The notes: a model not told the origin generated them from the sequence alone. A stretch of DNA of 64,000 nucleotides from Parietaria judaica (GCA_954871525.1 OX940863.1:24068001-24132000), one strand, 5' to 3'. Shown: positions 21,763-33,703, counted from the stretch's first letter. Numbers and translations: made by a program.

Positions 21763-24700
21763 CTAAACCTTTTCGTTTGAAAGCCTTGTATTTATATGAG
21801 CTGCAATAAGAGGTTCAAGATTCCCATCCAACACAGAGTACAGACCCGGAACTTGTTATGTATAAATGTTCTCTCTCTATTATTGCGATATGAACATTAG
21901 AAACCGAAACTCTGTTTTTGAGCGAGAAATAAAACGAACCTTTAGTTGAAGAGCTTCGATGGCGAGTAGCTTCTCTGAGGAGGAAAACAAGCGAAAGCCA
22001 AGGCGTGTAGTACACTTTCCTTAAAGCAGATTTGGCCTCTCACGGTGGTGCTGAGATCGTCGGCCGTCTCCTTCCCAGGATACAATGGCAAACCGAGTCT
22101 TCTTAGCACGATTGAAGACTCCGGCAAACCGAACCGTAAGTCCTCTATTACCCACAAGTTTCTAAGACCCTAGAAAATTCGAACCGCAGAGCAAGGGAAG
22201 CGATTCGAAAGAAAAATTTCTGGAAAAATATTTCTGTGTTTTTGTGAGTTTTTGGTGTGTCGAAACTAACCAAGCTCACTGTCCATTTATAGGGTGATTT
22301 GAGGATCCGAAATGATCAACATGATCAAAACCGTTCAACCATCTTCAATGCCATCTTCAATGTCATTTTTTGAACGTTTGAGCAATAAAGCTCTGTAAAC
22401 GTTTTATAAGCTTGTAAATGCACATGAAAACGTTTTGATCTGATTTAATGTGTAATAACAATTTGAACGTTTTTCTTCTTTGTGTAAAGGCTCATTTGAG
22501 CGTTTTCCTTCAGACCAAATTTCATTTACATTATGCTTATTTTCCAACAGAACTTGGATACCGAATTTTACGTCGTGCACGAGCTTCTGCTGAGGGTGGC
22601 ACGTGTACTTCCGAGCCTCTCGTTGCCAGTCGCCGACGAGGGCAGTTACGTCAATGTCGCCCACACACGAAACGCCTTGGTCTAACGCAACCACAAAAGC
22701 TTGCCCTTTAACCGGTTAAGGGCTTTTATCCGATTTGTAAATTGCCTCCTCTCGCCTGCAAATAGAGGACCAACATTTTATTTTTGCAAGCTTTAACTAG
22801 GGGTAGAAATCGGTGTTTTGGACTTTTTCCAGCGAACACCGGTAATCTAGGTTAAATACCGCTTTTATTCGGTTGCCAATTTGACAAACCCGTGTTTAGT
22901 GTAAAACAAGTACTTGTAAGGAATTTTTTTTATTTTATTTTTCAATGGACGAAGAAAAAATAGTTATCAAAGCCGGTTTTTTTTTTCCCTTACCCAAAAA
23001 CATATTTACAGAAGAAATGCATTACTAATGACTCGATAAGATTGTAAATGAAATCAAATACCCAAAAATTTACATAAACCAAAACCAATACCGTGTTTAG
23101 AATTCTATTTGGTTTTAAAACCGAACCGTGTGGTCTTTTTTTTGGGAAAATCTGTTGTTACGATATTAATTCGGTATTCGGTTTATATTTTTGAACTCTT
23201 TATTAAGAAGCCACGGATCAAAAAAATGAAATGATATGATTGAATGATTGATCTGATTCACTAAGTACCTGTTGATTGGGATCATAAACCGGTGGGTACG
23301 TGCTAAATGCGAACTGATGACCGGAATTCACCCGGCACTTCTTCTTCGAGCACCGCCGGGGATTCGATAACTAAATCCTCGTCATCAACTTGCAGGTCAA
23401 GAGCTTTCTCAATGAAAACCGGAATTAACATCCACAACTGCGGAGCTACTCTGCATAAAATCCGCTATCATTACAGAATATAAGACAGAACGACTTTGTT
23501 CCCTAGGGTGAAAATTATTGTCCCTTAACCCGGTTTTATCCCCGTCCCGATATGCCGAAAATCTGCCTTTTTGTTTATAAAAAAAGGGGGAAACCGGAAC
23601 TGGGCCGCCGGAAAAAATATTTTAAAAAAAAAAATGGAAGCTTTACCTCATGATGTGCAGATTCATCCTGAGAACCAGTGTTCAAGCGATGAACACCCGT
23701 CTCTCCGGAAAGATAGCCGTAAGCGAACTTAAATTCAAACTCAACAGTTGCGAACTCGATGCCACCATTCAAAGAAGCGCACTTCTCGACTACTCTTGCT
23801 ATATTCCCGTGCTTTCTCGCCCATCTGGTGTACATTTTTAAGAGTTGTCTTGCCCATATCTAGACAATAAACAAGCTCAGGTATTGAAGCTGATGGGAAG
23901 GAGAAGATATATATACCAAAGAAAAGGTCATTGGAGAGAAAGCTTGTAGATCAAGCAAAGAAAAAATCACACATAAACAAGATCAAAACGAGCCAATTTA
24001 TAATATGAAGCCACAAAACAAACAGTTATTGGACCTACAAATAGGAAATAGCTTTTCATTATTTATTTTTATCATTGGCATATTTATTAGGGGTATTTTA
24101 GGTATTCTACAATGAATATGTTATTACCCGTCCTGTTTGATTTATGGAGTTTTCCTGGTATGACTCAAATTAGAGACCAGGGTCACGTACATCAATAAGA
24201 GCCTTTTTTCTTTGATTATCGATTTGAGTCCTATCTGTTTCCATAACTCGAAGTCCTAATAAGATTCAAAAATCATATATTGGATCTTCAAAATGAGCAT
24301 TATAATGCAAAGAATTACGAAACGAAGACAGTGGTTGTTAGTTGTTACAATTCTGTTCCAAATGGATTATTTTCTTGAAGTTTCCATAACTAGAAGTCAA
24401 CTATGAAACTAAGGTCAACCCGATTCTCGTACCTCGGAACCGGCTTTGGAGCCAGCAGTGATAAAGACACAGGCTCCCTCGGAGTCGTACGGGCCCCTTA
24501 AAAGCTTGGACATCTCATACTGATCCAAAATTTTGTTAACATCTAAAGATGCATTGTAAGCTTGCTTAAAAAGCCCATAATTGATGGCGTCCATTTCCGC
24601 CAACTGCGTTATTAGCTTTGCCTCTTCGACCTGCACCGCACGGGCTGAGTATATTCACAAAATCACTACTACTGAAGAAACTTCCTCAGAAAACAAAAAC

Positions 24701-25330
24701 AAAATTATGACTCAAATATAACAATGTGTTATGATCCCGCGTTAAGTCTAGAACAGGTGACTCCTTTTTTCTTATCTACCCGAAAAAGCCTGGTAAGGAT
24801 ATAAGCTAATTTTACTAAACCAATTTACTAAGAAACTTGCTTCCATTTCTCGTTGCTCGGACTGGGTCGGGCCTTGAATAATTTAGCCCTAGAGCATATT
24901 TAGTATTTACACATAATCTAATACAAATAACAGAACATAAGTGAAGAAATTAAAATATAACTAACACCATGGATGTAACAAAAAACCGTCAATATGTTTG
25001 TCGGGTTAAACAATTTGATACAAGCCCGAGATATCGATCTCGTAATGGGACCTGAGTAAACGGAATACAAACAAGAGCATCAAAATTTACTACCTTGTAA
25101 GTCAAGTCCTTGAGGGAATCAACAGCTTTAGCACTATCAGCTAACTTGGCAAGGATTTCATTGGATTTAGCGAGATCATCCCAAAGGTCAAAAGCCCGTA
25201 TCATCTCTTCTTGTTCACTCCGTCTCGCCTCTTCGACTTCAAGCGCCATTGCTGCGAGAATTTCCGCCCGGATAACCGCATCTTCTATCTTCCTCTTCAA
25301 TGCAAACAACCCTTGAGAAATACCCAAAAA
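21763..25330 (-). pseudogene. Plastid release-factor-like PrfB3 pseudogene
   Basis: Six exon-like pieces, read on minus: 25313-25094 (LFALKRKIEDAV to LKDLTYK), 24630-24433 (VEEAKLITQLAEMD to AGSE), 23859-23647 (IWARQLLKMY to FAYGYLSGETGVHRL), 23450-23290 (VFIEKALDLQVDDEDL), about 22700-22550 (REARKYTCHPQQKLVHDVKF) and 21853-21763 (YSVLDGNLEPLIAAHINTR). Order and motifs fit bacterial-type release factor 2 relatives; the lack of a GGQ motif and the overall wording fit PrfB3, which in Arabidopsis is known to stabilise petB mRNA rather than terminate translation. Lesions: one extra base near 23426, an in-frame TAG at 23303-23305, a solo LTR in the last exon, and no recognisable transit-peptide exon. 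Splice sites GT/AG survive at most borders. Confidence 0.78.
21854..22549 (-). mobile_element. Solo LTR, 696 bp, in the release-factor relic
   Basis: On minus it begins TGTTGGAAAATAAGC and ends ATTTATACATAACA. It is flanked by a perfect 5-bp duplication gaact (21849-21853 and 22550-22554). A minus-strand TATA box (ctataaatgg, 22284-22293) fits an LTR promoter. Removing it rejoins the release-factor frame exactly. No internal retroelement sequence remains, so it is a solo LTR. Confidence 0.85.
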
Positions 25331-25529
25331 AATTGGTCATATATTACGAAAAAAATATATACATTCAATCAAGCTTCAAACTTAGTACACACAAACATGA
25401 CAATTATATATGTATATATATATAGTTATATATATACATATAATTCCTTCCTCTTCAAAACTCGAAACAATAAATATATATATGTATATATATAATTATA
25501 TATGAGGAAGGAATTTACATTTCATCTGA

Positions 25530-25790
25530 AAATCCAAAGCTTCATCGAAGTTGATCATATCACATGAACTCACAAGGATTCTGCAAAATTTGGGGGCGTC
25601 GAAATCGAGGTGTTATTTCATAACACAGTCGCTGCAGAAAGTCCATATTCCGCGTTTTGCAGCGACCATGGCTTCTTCCACATTGTCTTCCGATGCAACG
25701 AATATCGTTTTCGAAGCTACATTAACTTGCCCCAAGTTTACAATAATCTGTATTTTAAGGAAACACACAGAAGAAACTCAAAAGTGATGC
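25530..25790 (-). pseudogene. Unidentified coding-like relic
   Basis: One minus frame reads VASEDNVEEAMVAAKRGIWT then FCSDCVMK, an in-frame TAA near 25616, then continues HLDFDAPKF and INFDEALDFQMK. It lies just upstream of the release-factor relic. The first part is loosely reminiscent of a BRCT-like segment, but I cannot assign it. It could be an upstream exon of that pseudogene or a different gene scrap. Confidence 0.3.
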
Positions 25791-25874
25791 ATTGACTTTC
25801 AGCGTCTACAAGAGACTCTGCTAAGCCGTTTAACATAAAACCAAGCTCAACCAAATTCGGAGCAACCAATTCAA

Positions 25875-26165
25875 ATTAGGGGTATTTGCGGCAAGAGTAT
25901 ACAAAGTTAAGCCAACTAAAATCTTAGTAAAACAGTGAGATGCTTATGTTATTTCCATCACGCCATAGTCGGCCATGTTAACCACTTTACATATGTGTCG
26001 AAAATATGCCACGTGTTAAGTCGTTAACGGTGTTAATGATGAGTTGATGGAAAATAACCATCCCACTATTTTGCTAAGATCATGTACTATTGCCGCTAAA
26101 AAAATCAAGGTAGAAACGCCGCCCCAGTTGGCTTAACTTTGTTTGTTTTGCCGTAAATACTAAAA
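25875..26165. repeat. Fold-back MITE-like element
   Basis: The left arm (gtatttgcggcaagagtata then caaagttaagccaact, with atcttagtaaaacagtgaga) is inverted at the right (agtatttacggcaaaacaaa then caaagttaagccaact, with atcttagcaaaatagtggga). The arms cover nearly the whole 290 bp around a short centre containing gttaacggtgttaat. No coding capacity. Confidence 0.65.
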
Positions 26166-26934
26166 CTCAAGTTTCGATATAATTTGACCAAGGCTGTGAA
26201 TAAAATGCCCCTTCTACCCTAGATTAGATTTCCGGGCCTAACAAATAATTATGCCAGTTTCTAATGATTTTTGTTTAGAATGAGGCCTAATATGTATGCT
26301 TGCTAAACAAGCGACTCGTTGAAAAAAAACACGTTACGAGTAATATATACTTGAAGCAAAAAGCACATTACGAGTAATATATACTTGAAGCATATACTGG
26401 AAAGAAAGAACGAAAAGAAAAAAAAAAGTTTCTGTAACAGCCAATTACTTTCTTTAAGGACCAAGCAAGGTTTCGGAACGTACATTGCCGCCGACTGATC
26501 TGATAATTGCAGATAAGGGCCTAGCTGAGGGCCCACCGAGAGAAGCCAACTTTCACCTAACATTTTAGAGCTCGGGTACACGACGGAGCGTACAGGAAAA
26601 TTTTTGGGTATTTTACCCCAATTAACCCTATATATAATATTGTGCTTTGAAGAATATTGTGTTTTTATTAGAGAACATTGAAATATGTAACTTACATATT
26701 TCAAGATTATCTACATCTTTAAAACTAATTGATTTTTTCATTATATCTTAAATGACTGTTAATGAGGTTAAACTATTTAGACTTAAAATGTAGGAAAAAA
26801 ATGTCAGCAAAATTTTAACAATCACTGACAAAATAATAAAATCAACCAAAGTTGTTGATCTCCGTGACTCTGTCTTATCTTTAAAACGAGTTTTAAGCGT
26901 ATTTTTAATTTTTAATTTTACACTGCAGTGTATA
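26166..26934. other. Intergenic, nothing certain
   Basis: A 37-bp tandem duplication (cattacgagtaatatatact then tgaagca) lies at 26331-26399. A moderately GC-rich stretch at 26470-26600 holds no convincing frame. Confidence 0.4.
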
Positions 26935-26946
26935 AGTTAAATATGT

Positions 26947-27155
26947 TTTTTTTTTTTTTGAATGAGGTGACACTATTAGTCAAGATTACAATGCACTTTC
27001 GCATTACTAGATATATTCAAGTGTAAGAACATGTGACACTATTGGCCAAGTTTACATATGTAAAGGGGGCACTCATTTGAATCTCATAGGGATTGAACCC
27101 GTAACCTCTTGAATGGAGGTGTAGTGGAGTTACCACTAGGCCAAACTTGCTAGTT
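26947..27155 (-). mobile_element. tRNA-derived SINE, 209 bp
   Basis: Read on minus: a Pol III A-box-like TGGCCTAGTGG, then about 35 bases later a B box GGGTTCAATCCC, then a family body (gtgtcacatgttctta, aatatatctagtaatgc) and an A tail. It is flanked by a 12-bp target duplication agttaaatatgt at 26935-26946 and 27156-27167, the signature of LINE-mediated insertion. Relatives are at 32695 and 57463. Confidence 0.88.
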
Positions 27156-27167
27156 AGTTAAATATGT

Positions 27168-27818
27168 CTTTTTCAAATGCTCATAAAAGTAGACTTAAAT
27201 CTATAATATCATCATATATTGGTTTTGAGATACTTAGCAATTGGACTAAAAATAGATCAAAGAAGAAATTATCAAATTTTGTGTCGGTTTATAAATTCGA
27301 CAAAAGATTTTTTGCTTGCCCACAATTTTTTTTCATTATATTTTTCATAACATCTCCATTTCAAGTCAAAATAAATTGGGCCAAAGCTCATTTAAGATTT
27401 GACAAAGATCTATTACTTTGTCTGAAATATGTTATGTTTTGAAGTAAAAAAATCATCTTTTAAATGGAAGAAAATAGTTTTAAAAAATATATCTTATTGA
27501 TCTATCGATATTTTTTTGATAATCTCACTAACAAAAAAAAAAAAAATTGCAGACAGTGACAATCGATTATTCGATTTCATGGCCGAACTCTGCAAATTCT
27601 TAGGAATAAAATCAACCGAGATTTTAAATGACATATAGGGCTCGTTGTTTGAAAATTTGAGGTAAAAGATACCGGTTTCAAAATTTCGAGAGATAAAACG
27701 AAAATATAAAGAAGCGATAACTAAGAAAGTGCGTGTTATTTTAAGAAAATATATAACGATAAAAATATTGGTGTGAGAAAGGAAAAGATAAGTATAGATT
27801 TAATATGAAATTCATGGA

Positions 27819-27854
<36 letters not shown>

Positions 27855-27881
27855 CCCTATTCATATTAATCACTCATGACT
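27168..27881. other. Intergenic, AT-rich, with (AT)16 at 27821-27852
   Basis: Only short low-complexity frames were seen. The AT microsatellite lies about 30 bp before the hAT-type terminus. Confidence 0.45.
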
Positions 27882-28498
27882 AGAGCTGTGCACAATTCGT
27901 CGCCACTCACGACGCGACGCGTCGCGACGCCTACAGTGCGAGTCGCGACGCGTCGCGATTCACGCGGCAAAAGTCGCGATTCGTCGCGACGAGGAGGGGA
28001 AATCGCGACGTGTCAGGGCTCGATCCGCGTCGTTGATCGTGTGGCTGAGATGACGCCACGTCATCGATCCGAGAAGAGTGAAAATTTGTGTTTGTTGGTG
28101 GCGAAAATAACACAATTTTTACCCGAAATTTATTCCCCAACCACAATTATTACCCACTTTACTCGAATTCCAACCCTAAAATTTCAAATTTCAATATTTT
28201 TTCACCCACTTTCTCCTCACAATTATTCACCCACTTCACCCACCACAATAATTATTCACCCACCCCACCCTCTCCTAAAACCCTATAAATACCACCTCTT
28301 CCTCCCTCATTTCCTCACCAACAATCTCTCAACTCTCTCTCAAATTCTCTCAACTCTCCAAGTTTTTTCCACTCTCAATCTCCAAAGTTCCAAAGTTCTA
28401 AAGTTCCAAAGTTCCAATTTTCTAAATTCCTAAAGTTCTATCATTATGTCTCGAAGAAGCGGCGGTAGTTCCGGGGGTCGAAGGGAAACATGTCATGA
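27882..28498 (+). mobile_element. hAT 5' end with promoter, truncated
   Basis: It starts with TAGAGCTGTGCACAATTCG, the same family terminus as the 320-bp element at 60501-60820, followed by clustered TCGCGAC/GTCGCGA motifs (27918-28012), likely transposase-binding subterminal repeats. A TATA box (28284-28290) and CT-rich leader precede ATG 28446 (MSRRSGGSSGGRRE), as at the start of a transposase gene, but the frame stops after about 20 codons. The 8 bases on each side (ctcatgac, gtcatgac) differ by one, yet the right end does not match the left terminus, so this is a 5' fragment or a rearranged copy. Confidence 0.6.
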
Positions 28499-28506
28499 GT
28501 CATGAC

Positions 28507-29777
28507 ATTTTTGAAGGAAAACAAACCGTATGTTTTTCGGTATCTAGACACAATTCTAAATCAAGGACGTATTGAAAATTCAAAACAATATTTCTTGGAA
28601 AATAAAAGATTGAGTCAGTTATGTTTCCATTATTTGATTTAGTGAATAACTAAAAGTTACATGATAATAATGGAAATAAAATATGAATTTGCTACACATT
28701 GATTTGGTTTAATGGAAAATTAACTAATTTGACAATTGTAGTGCTTTGATAATTTATGTACCATATATTTTAATTTAATGCCATTTATATATAATCAATC
28801 ACTCAATATAAATTGTTTTTGTCAGAAAGAACTTAAGCGTAATTAGACCTCATAAGATTTTCACATTTTTTTTGTTAGTCTTAATTGATCGAACTTATTA
28901 CATTATTGCAATCTAGCGTTTTAATCTTATTGATCAACGCTTATCTATTTAGGCAAATTAATTTTTCTGTAATTAAGAGTTCGGACTTCCCTTTTGTACT
29001 AGTTCGCGGTGGCGAATAAGTATCGCTTATAAATACGAACAGGAACAATTTTTTATTTTGATTGTGATTTGTGTTTGAGCTCACTTATATAAATAAATAA
29101 AAATTTAGAGGTGAGTTTTTTTTTTTTTTTTTTTGTAGAATCATATATGTTAATGGAACTATACGTTAAATATTGAAATGGTTTGAAAATATTCTATTGT
29201 TTTGAAATCAATGAGAATTATAAAAGAACTCAATTTATAGTACAATAATTCAAGTTTTTATTCTTAAACAACAGAAAGGTAAAAATAGGGTCTATAAATT
29301 TTATTCTTAAAAGATATAATAGTACTTTTATTTATCAGTTGATTAATTTGTTTATAATTGATAATTGTATCGGATATCCATTTTTGACATTATATTTGGA
29401 TTACTAGTATAAAGAATTACATTAGCTTTCAAAAAGAAATAGTGGCAGAAGTCACTAACTTTATCTAATTGCTCTGTTAAATACTTATTCTTACATCTTA
29501 TAGTAACTGCGTCAATGGTATTTAACTCTGGTGATTTACCATCAAAATTATCTAACTCACCTCTACAAATTGATACATTTTCTTTCTAAATATTCTTTTA
29601 CAAAGATTAATTTTTATGCTTAAAGAAAAATAATTAACAAGGCCATTATTTGTCCCTTGGTCCAAATCAGTATGTTATAGATAACATAACACGCTTAACA
29701 ACACGCTAATTTCTCCATTTCACAAAAACGGATGGCGGAAAAAAGCACACGAAAAACAAGTATACAAATCGCCCGTC
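28507..29777. other. Intergenic, AT-rich; 3' side of the kinase gene
   Basis: Poly-T at 29116-29135. No coding sequence or repeat was recognised. The minus-strand kinase 3' UTR should lie within about 29500-29777. Confidence 0.45.
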
Positions 29778-32131
29778 TCACCTAACTTTGCAAGCCGGAG
29801 CTCCAGTAGAGCAGTTCGGGTTCGGCGACCGGCAGATCGCGCCGGGACCCACATTGCTGGGAAACCTCTGCCGCATCCGGTACTCGGGGACTCCTGTCCG
29901 CCCGAACTGGCCGGTGGCACTCAGCGAGAACGCCGGCGAAACTACGGACCCGTCGCCCGTGCTCTGAAGCGGCTCTAGGGTTTCGACGACGTCGCTCATC
30001 AACGGCCGCGCTTTAGGGTTTTGGCTCAGGCAGTAGTACGCCAAGCTGCAAGCTTTCTGTGCTGCTCTAACGGAGTACTGAGTGTCGAGCCTTGGGTCGA
30101 TGATTTGGAGCATCTTTCTCTTGTCGGTCAGCTTCGGCCGGGCCCAGTCAACCAGGTTCTGCTCTTTGCTAGGTCTTGTCTTGTCGACAGATTTCCTACC
30201 TGTCAGAAGCTCCAAGAGTACGACTCCGAAGCTGTAGACGTCGCTCCGGGCAGTCAAATGGCCTGCAAGTTCAATGTTACGACGTCGTTAGGAAAATCAC
30301 GGAAGTAGAAATACAGATGTCTAGCTCAATTTCCTGTATATGCTCATATATATATATATATATATATACTTATCGAATACTCCATTTTTCTATGCACTAC
30401 TCTGGAATACCTCAATTACACGAAAAAACGAGTGAGCTTTTCAGCTTAAAATCGTCGAAACGTCGAGAAAGACTCACCAGTCATTACATATTCAGGAGCT
30501 GCATAGCCATAGGTACCCATTACTCGGGTTGACACGTGAGTTTCGTCACCTTGCGGTCCAGCTTTTGCGAGACCAAAATCCGAGAGCTTGGCAGTATAAT
30601 CCTAAATCGTGATAGACAGAAAACGTCAATTTTCAATGGTCAAGTAAAAACCAGAACACACAACCGCGTAGTAACTCAGCAAGGTTTAGAGTCGAGAATC
30701 ACTCACAGAGTCCAATAGTATGTTGGACGTTTTAAAATCCCGATAGATGACCGGCTTCTCCGCATTATGGAGAAAGGCGAGACCTTTCGCAGCTCCCAGA
30801 GCAATCGACATCCTCGATGCCCATGCTAATGCAACCGATGTTTCTGGACGCTCCAAAACATATATTTAAAAAAATCGTAACATAACGAAATCAGGAAGAA
30901 ATCGAACCCAAAAAAAGGCAATGCTGAGTTCGCTCTATTGTTACACATTGAGAAAATCATCTGACAATTTGGAAACCGTGGCTTTTGAGCGTTTACACAG
31001 TCGCGGAACAATAATGTGGTCGCAAAGTTTTGTGCAATTACTTGTCGAAACCTATATCAGATTATCCTTACAATCTTATTCAAATGCAGATTACACTAGC
31101 ATCGAAATCACTATAACAAATTTAGCAAGAAAAAATTTCGGACAAAAATAGTAACATAAGGAATCAGAGAGGAATGAATTTGATCAGTCCTTACTCCGGA
31201 ATAGGTGATTCTCGAGGCTCCCGCGGAACATGAACTCATAGACGAGTAACCGGTGCTCGTCCTCGCAGCAGTATCCGATCAACTTGACCAGATTCGGATG
31301 CCTGAGCTGCCCGAGAAAGTTCACCTCTGTCTGAAACCACAAAAGTCAACCGAATCAAGAAGTCAAACGCCATGGAAACAAACAAATTTTGAACAAAACG
31401 AAACAAAATCGAGAATCGAATGAACCGTACAAGCCACTCTCTGTGCCCCTGAAGACCTTCCTTGTTGAGGACTTTGACGGCGACAGGGAGCGACTTGAGC
31501 CCGACGCGGACGTTCTCGTCAATGTAGCCCTTGTAGACGGTTCCAAACCCTCCTTCGCCGAGAATGTAATCGGAGCGGAAGCTCTTGGTTATAGTCTCAA
31601 GCTCGTAGAGCGTGAACGCAATGACATGCGTGTAGAGCAGGGAGTTCTTCCCCGAGTCCTCGAAGTTCCTCGGCGTCGAGGGATCGCTCAGATCTGAGAC
31701 CGAGCGACTGTGGTTCTGCTTCCTCTCGCCGGCTTTCGCGGCCATGGGCGATATCGAATTGAGCTGCTGAACTGTTCCCCAAACCAAACACGACAAACCC
31801 AAAACTCAGAAACCCTAGACAAGAATTTCCACAACAATCCCAACTCAATCCGAGAACCCAAGCTCCGATTAAATGAAGGAAAAACGCATGCAGAGAGAGA
31901 GAGAGAACAGTGAGAAGATAGTTCACATTGTTCAATTCTCAGTCAAATCACCATTTTCCTAAGCTCGTACGAAATTCAGAATCCGATAAAGTCGAGGAAA
32001 ATCGAAAACCCAAAAGAGAAAAAGCTCGATGGGTTAGATCTGGAAATGGGGTTCGAAGAATAAAAAGGAAAAAACCAACCTTGAGCATTGGTCACAACTG
32101 CCGATTCCTCTCTCGTACCACAGTTGCCCAT
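29778..32131 (-). CDS. PBL8: RLCK-VII protein kinase, PBL8-like
   Basis: Six exons on minus: 32131-32080, 31771-31431, 31330-31195, 30843-30707, 30601-30478 and 30262-29778, all with GT-AG introns and consistent phase, total 1275 nt, 424 residues. The N-terminus MGNCGT has Gly2 for N-myristoylation and Cys4 for palmitoylation, so it should sit at the plasma membrane. Kinase domain about residues 82-370: glycine loop GEGGFG (89-94), VAVK lysine 117, YRDFKTSN with catalytic Asp 212 (RD type), DFG 230-232, activation segment [18 protein letters not shown]. The C-terminus ends [12 protein letters not shown]. Wording matches Arabidopsis PBL8 (At5g01020) closely; PBL kinases relay immune receptor signals, but the role of PBL8 itself is not well defined. 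No lesion seen. The promoter side carries a CT-rich tract at 32386-32424. Confidence 0.93.
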
Positions 32132-32385
32132 TTTCGCCTTCTTCTTCTTCTTCTTCTTGCTCTTTCTCTATCTTGTCTTCTGGGTTTGAGTGAGTGTAGG
32201 AGACACGGACAGAGACAGCGAGAGTGACAGTGAGAGTGAAATCAGCGAGTCAAACTCGTTGGGTTGGTCTGAAAGTCGCGAAGAAGGAGATGGAAATAAG
32301 CGACGGTTGATTTGGCTGTTGGTTCTTCTGTGTAGTTGATGATGATGATGATGATATGGCACTGAGTTTCATTCTTTCTCTCTCC

Positions 32386-32424
32386 CTTTTTCTTTCTCTT
32401 TCTCTTTCTCTTTCTCTTTCTCGT
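32386..32424. repeat. (TTTCTC)n tract in the kinase promoter
   Basis: About six TTTCTC units lie some 260-290 bp upstream of the kinase ATG. On the minus strand this is a GAGAAA tract, similar to GA-rich promoter elements; a regulatory role is inference. Confidence 0.7.
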
Positions 32425-32502
32425 TCTTATCTTTTCTTTTTTATTTCTCTCTCCATTTTTTTTCACTTTCTTCTTTGAATTTATATATATATGTATATGT
32501 AA

Positions 32503-32685
32503 TAGGTATTAAATTTCCCGAATATCCATCGGCATGCCCATCGAAAATCTTTTTTCGAAGATATGCGAAACGATATATATCCATCGGCATACCCATCGAT
32601 TTACCTATAAGATACCCATCGACAAGCGATATATCTGTAAAACGAAAAGTGCGAAACGACATCGGCAAACGGTATTTAAAACCTT
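32503..32685. mobile_element. Small relative of the 10071-10954 TIR element
   Basis: On minus it starts AAGGTTTTAAATACCG then TTTGCCGATGTCGTTTCGCA, closely matching the start of the element at 10071. The other end (AGGTATTAAATTTCCCG) is a plausible inverse. It also shares the phrases gatgggtat and cgatgg. No target duplication was seen. Confidence 0.5.
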
Positions 32686-32694
32686 ATTAAATAT

Positions 32695-33429
32695 AACAAG
32701 CCAGCTTAGCCTAGTGGTAACTCCTTTACACCTCTATTCAAGAGGTGACGGGTTCAAACTCCATGAGACTGAAAAATATATCTAGTAGGCTTGTAATTAA
32801 AACCCACAAATGCGGATTTTTAACCGAATCCGATTTTAAAAAACCAAAACCGAATTAAAACCGAGTTAAACCGTAACCGAATTTTGAAAAACTCGTAACC
32901 GAATTAAACCGGTTTCGGGTTTCGAATTATAAAACCCGAACCCCGGTTAGTAAGTTACTAAAACTCGGATTTTAAATAAATATATATAATTTATTTTTAT
33001 TATGTTTATAAACTTGTTATTGCTCAGTATTATATTTATAAACTGACATTGATACTTACTCAATACTCACTCAGTAAAACGACATCTATGGTTACAAAGT
33101 TTGGATTGGTGTATTTAAGATCAAGTAATATGTATTCATGGCTTTATAGTTGTTTTTACTTTTTTTTTTTAGAGTGGGTTAAAATTCGGATTCGGGTTTA
33201 AACTCCGGGTTTTCAAATAAAAACCAGGTAATTACCCCGAACCCGGATTTCCGGGTTTTGTCTTTAAAAATCCGGGTTTGGGTTTGAAAAGTCAAAACCC
33301 GGAAATCCGGGTTCGAGTTTCGGGTGTTGAAAAAAACTGAGTTTTAAACCCGGTTTCAGCCCTAAATTATTATCTAGTAAGTGCATTGTAATCTTGGCCG
33401 ATAGTGCCACCCCATAAAAAAAAATGAAT
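32695..33429 (+). mobile_element. tRNA-derived SINE split by a hAT-like element
   Basis: A box TAGCCTAGTGG and B box GGGTTCAAACTC lie at 32706-32755; the SINE body resumes at 33372 (atctagtaagtgcattgtaa) and ends in an A9 tail. Flanking duplication attaaatat at 32686-32694 and 33430-33438. It belongs to the same family as 26947-27155 and 57463-57663. It is interrupted between 32788 and 33371. Confidence 0.82.
32788..33371. mobile_element. hAT-like MITE nested in the SINE
   Basis: Rich in aacccggattt/aatccgggtt blocks, as in the element at 33704. The SINE sequence atctagta is present on both sides (32780-32787 and 33372-33379), consistent with an 8-bp duplication. The right end carries CAGCCCTA (inverse TAGGGCTG); the left end (taggcttgtaattaaaaccc) is weaker, so the exact borders are uncertain by several bases. 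Confidence 0.68.
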
Positions 33430-33703
33430 ATTAAATATTGTAAATTTGTAATTTTTATGGGTTATTCTTTTTCGTCGATATATTATTGACATTTTATAAA
33501 ACGACAGGATATATGACGGGAATTCTACTGATTAAAATGACAGCGTACCTATGGTATATTGAAATTTGATACATAATGTTGAATTTTTTTTTTCGTCATG
33601 TAAATATGACTTGGGAATCCGGCTTGATTCATAATACACTCGGAATACTTTTTTATTATTATTATTATTATTAAGATGATATTTTCCACAGTATAAAAAC
33701 AGC

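Noticed and set aside
22797..23210. hAT element starting TAGGGGTAGAAATCGG
   Set aside because: The left terminus resembles TAGGGGTGAAA, but no inverse right end or duplication was found.
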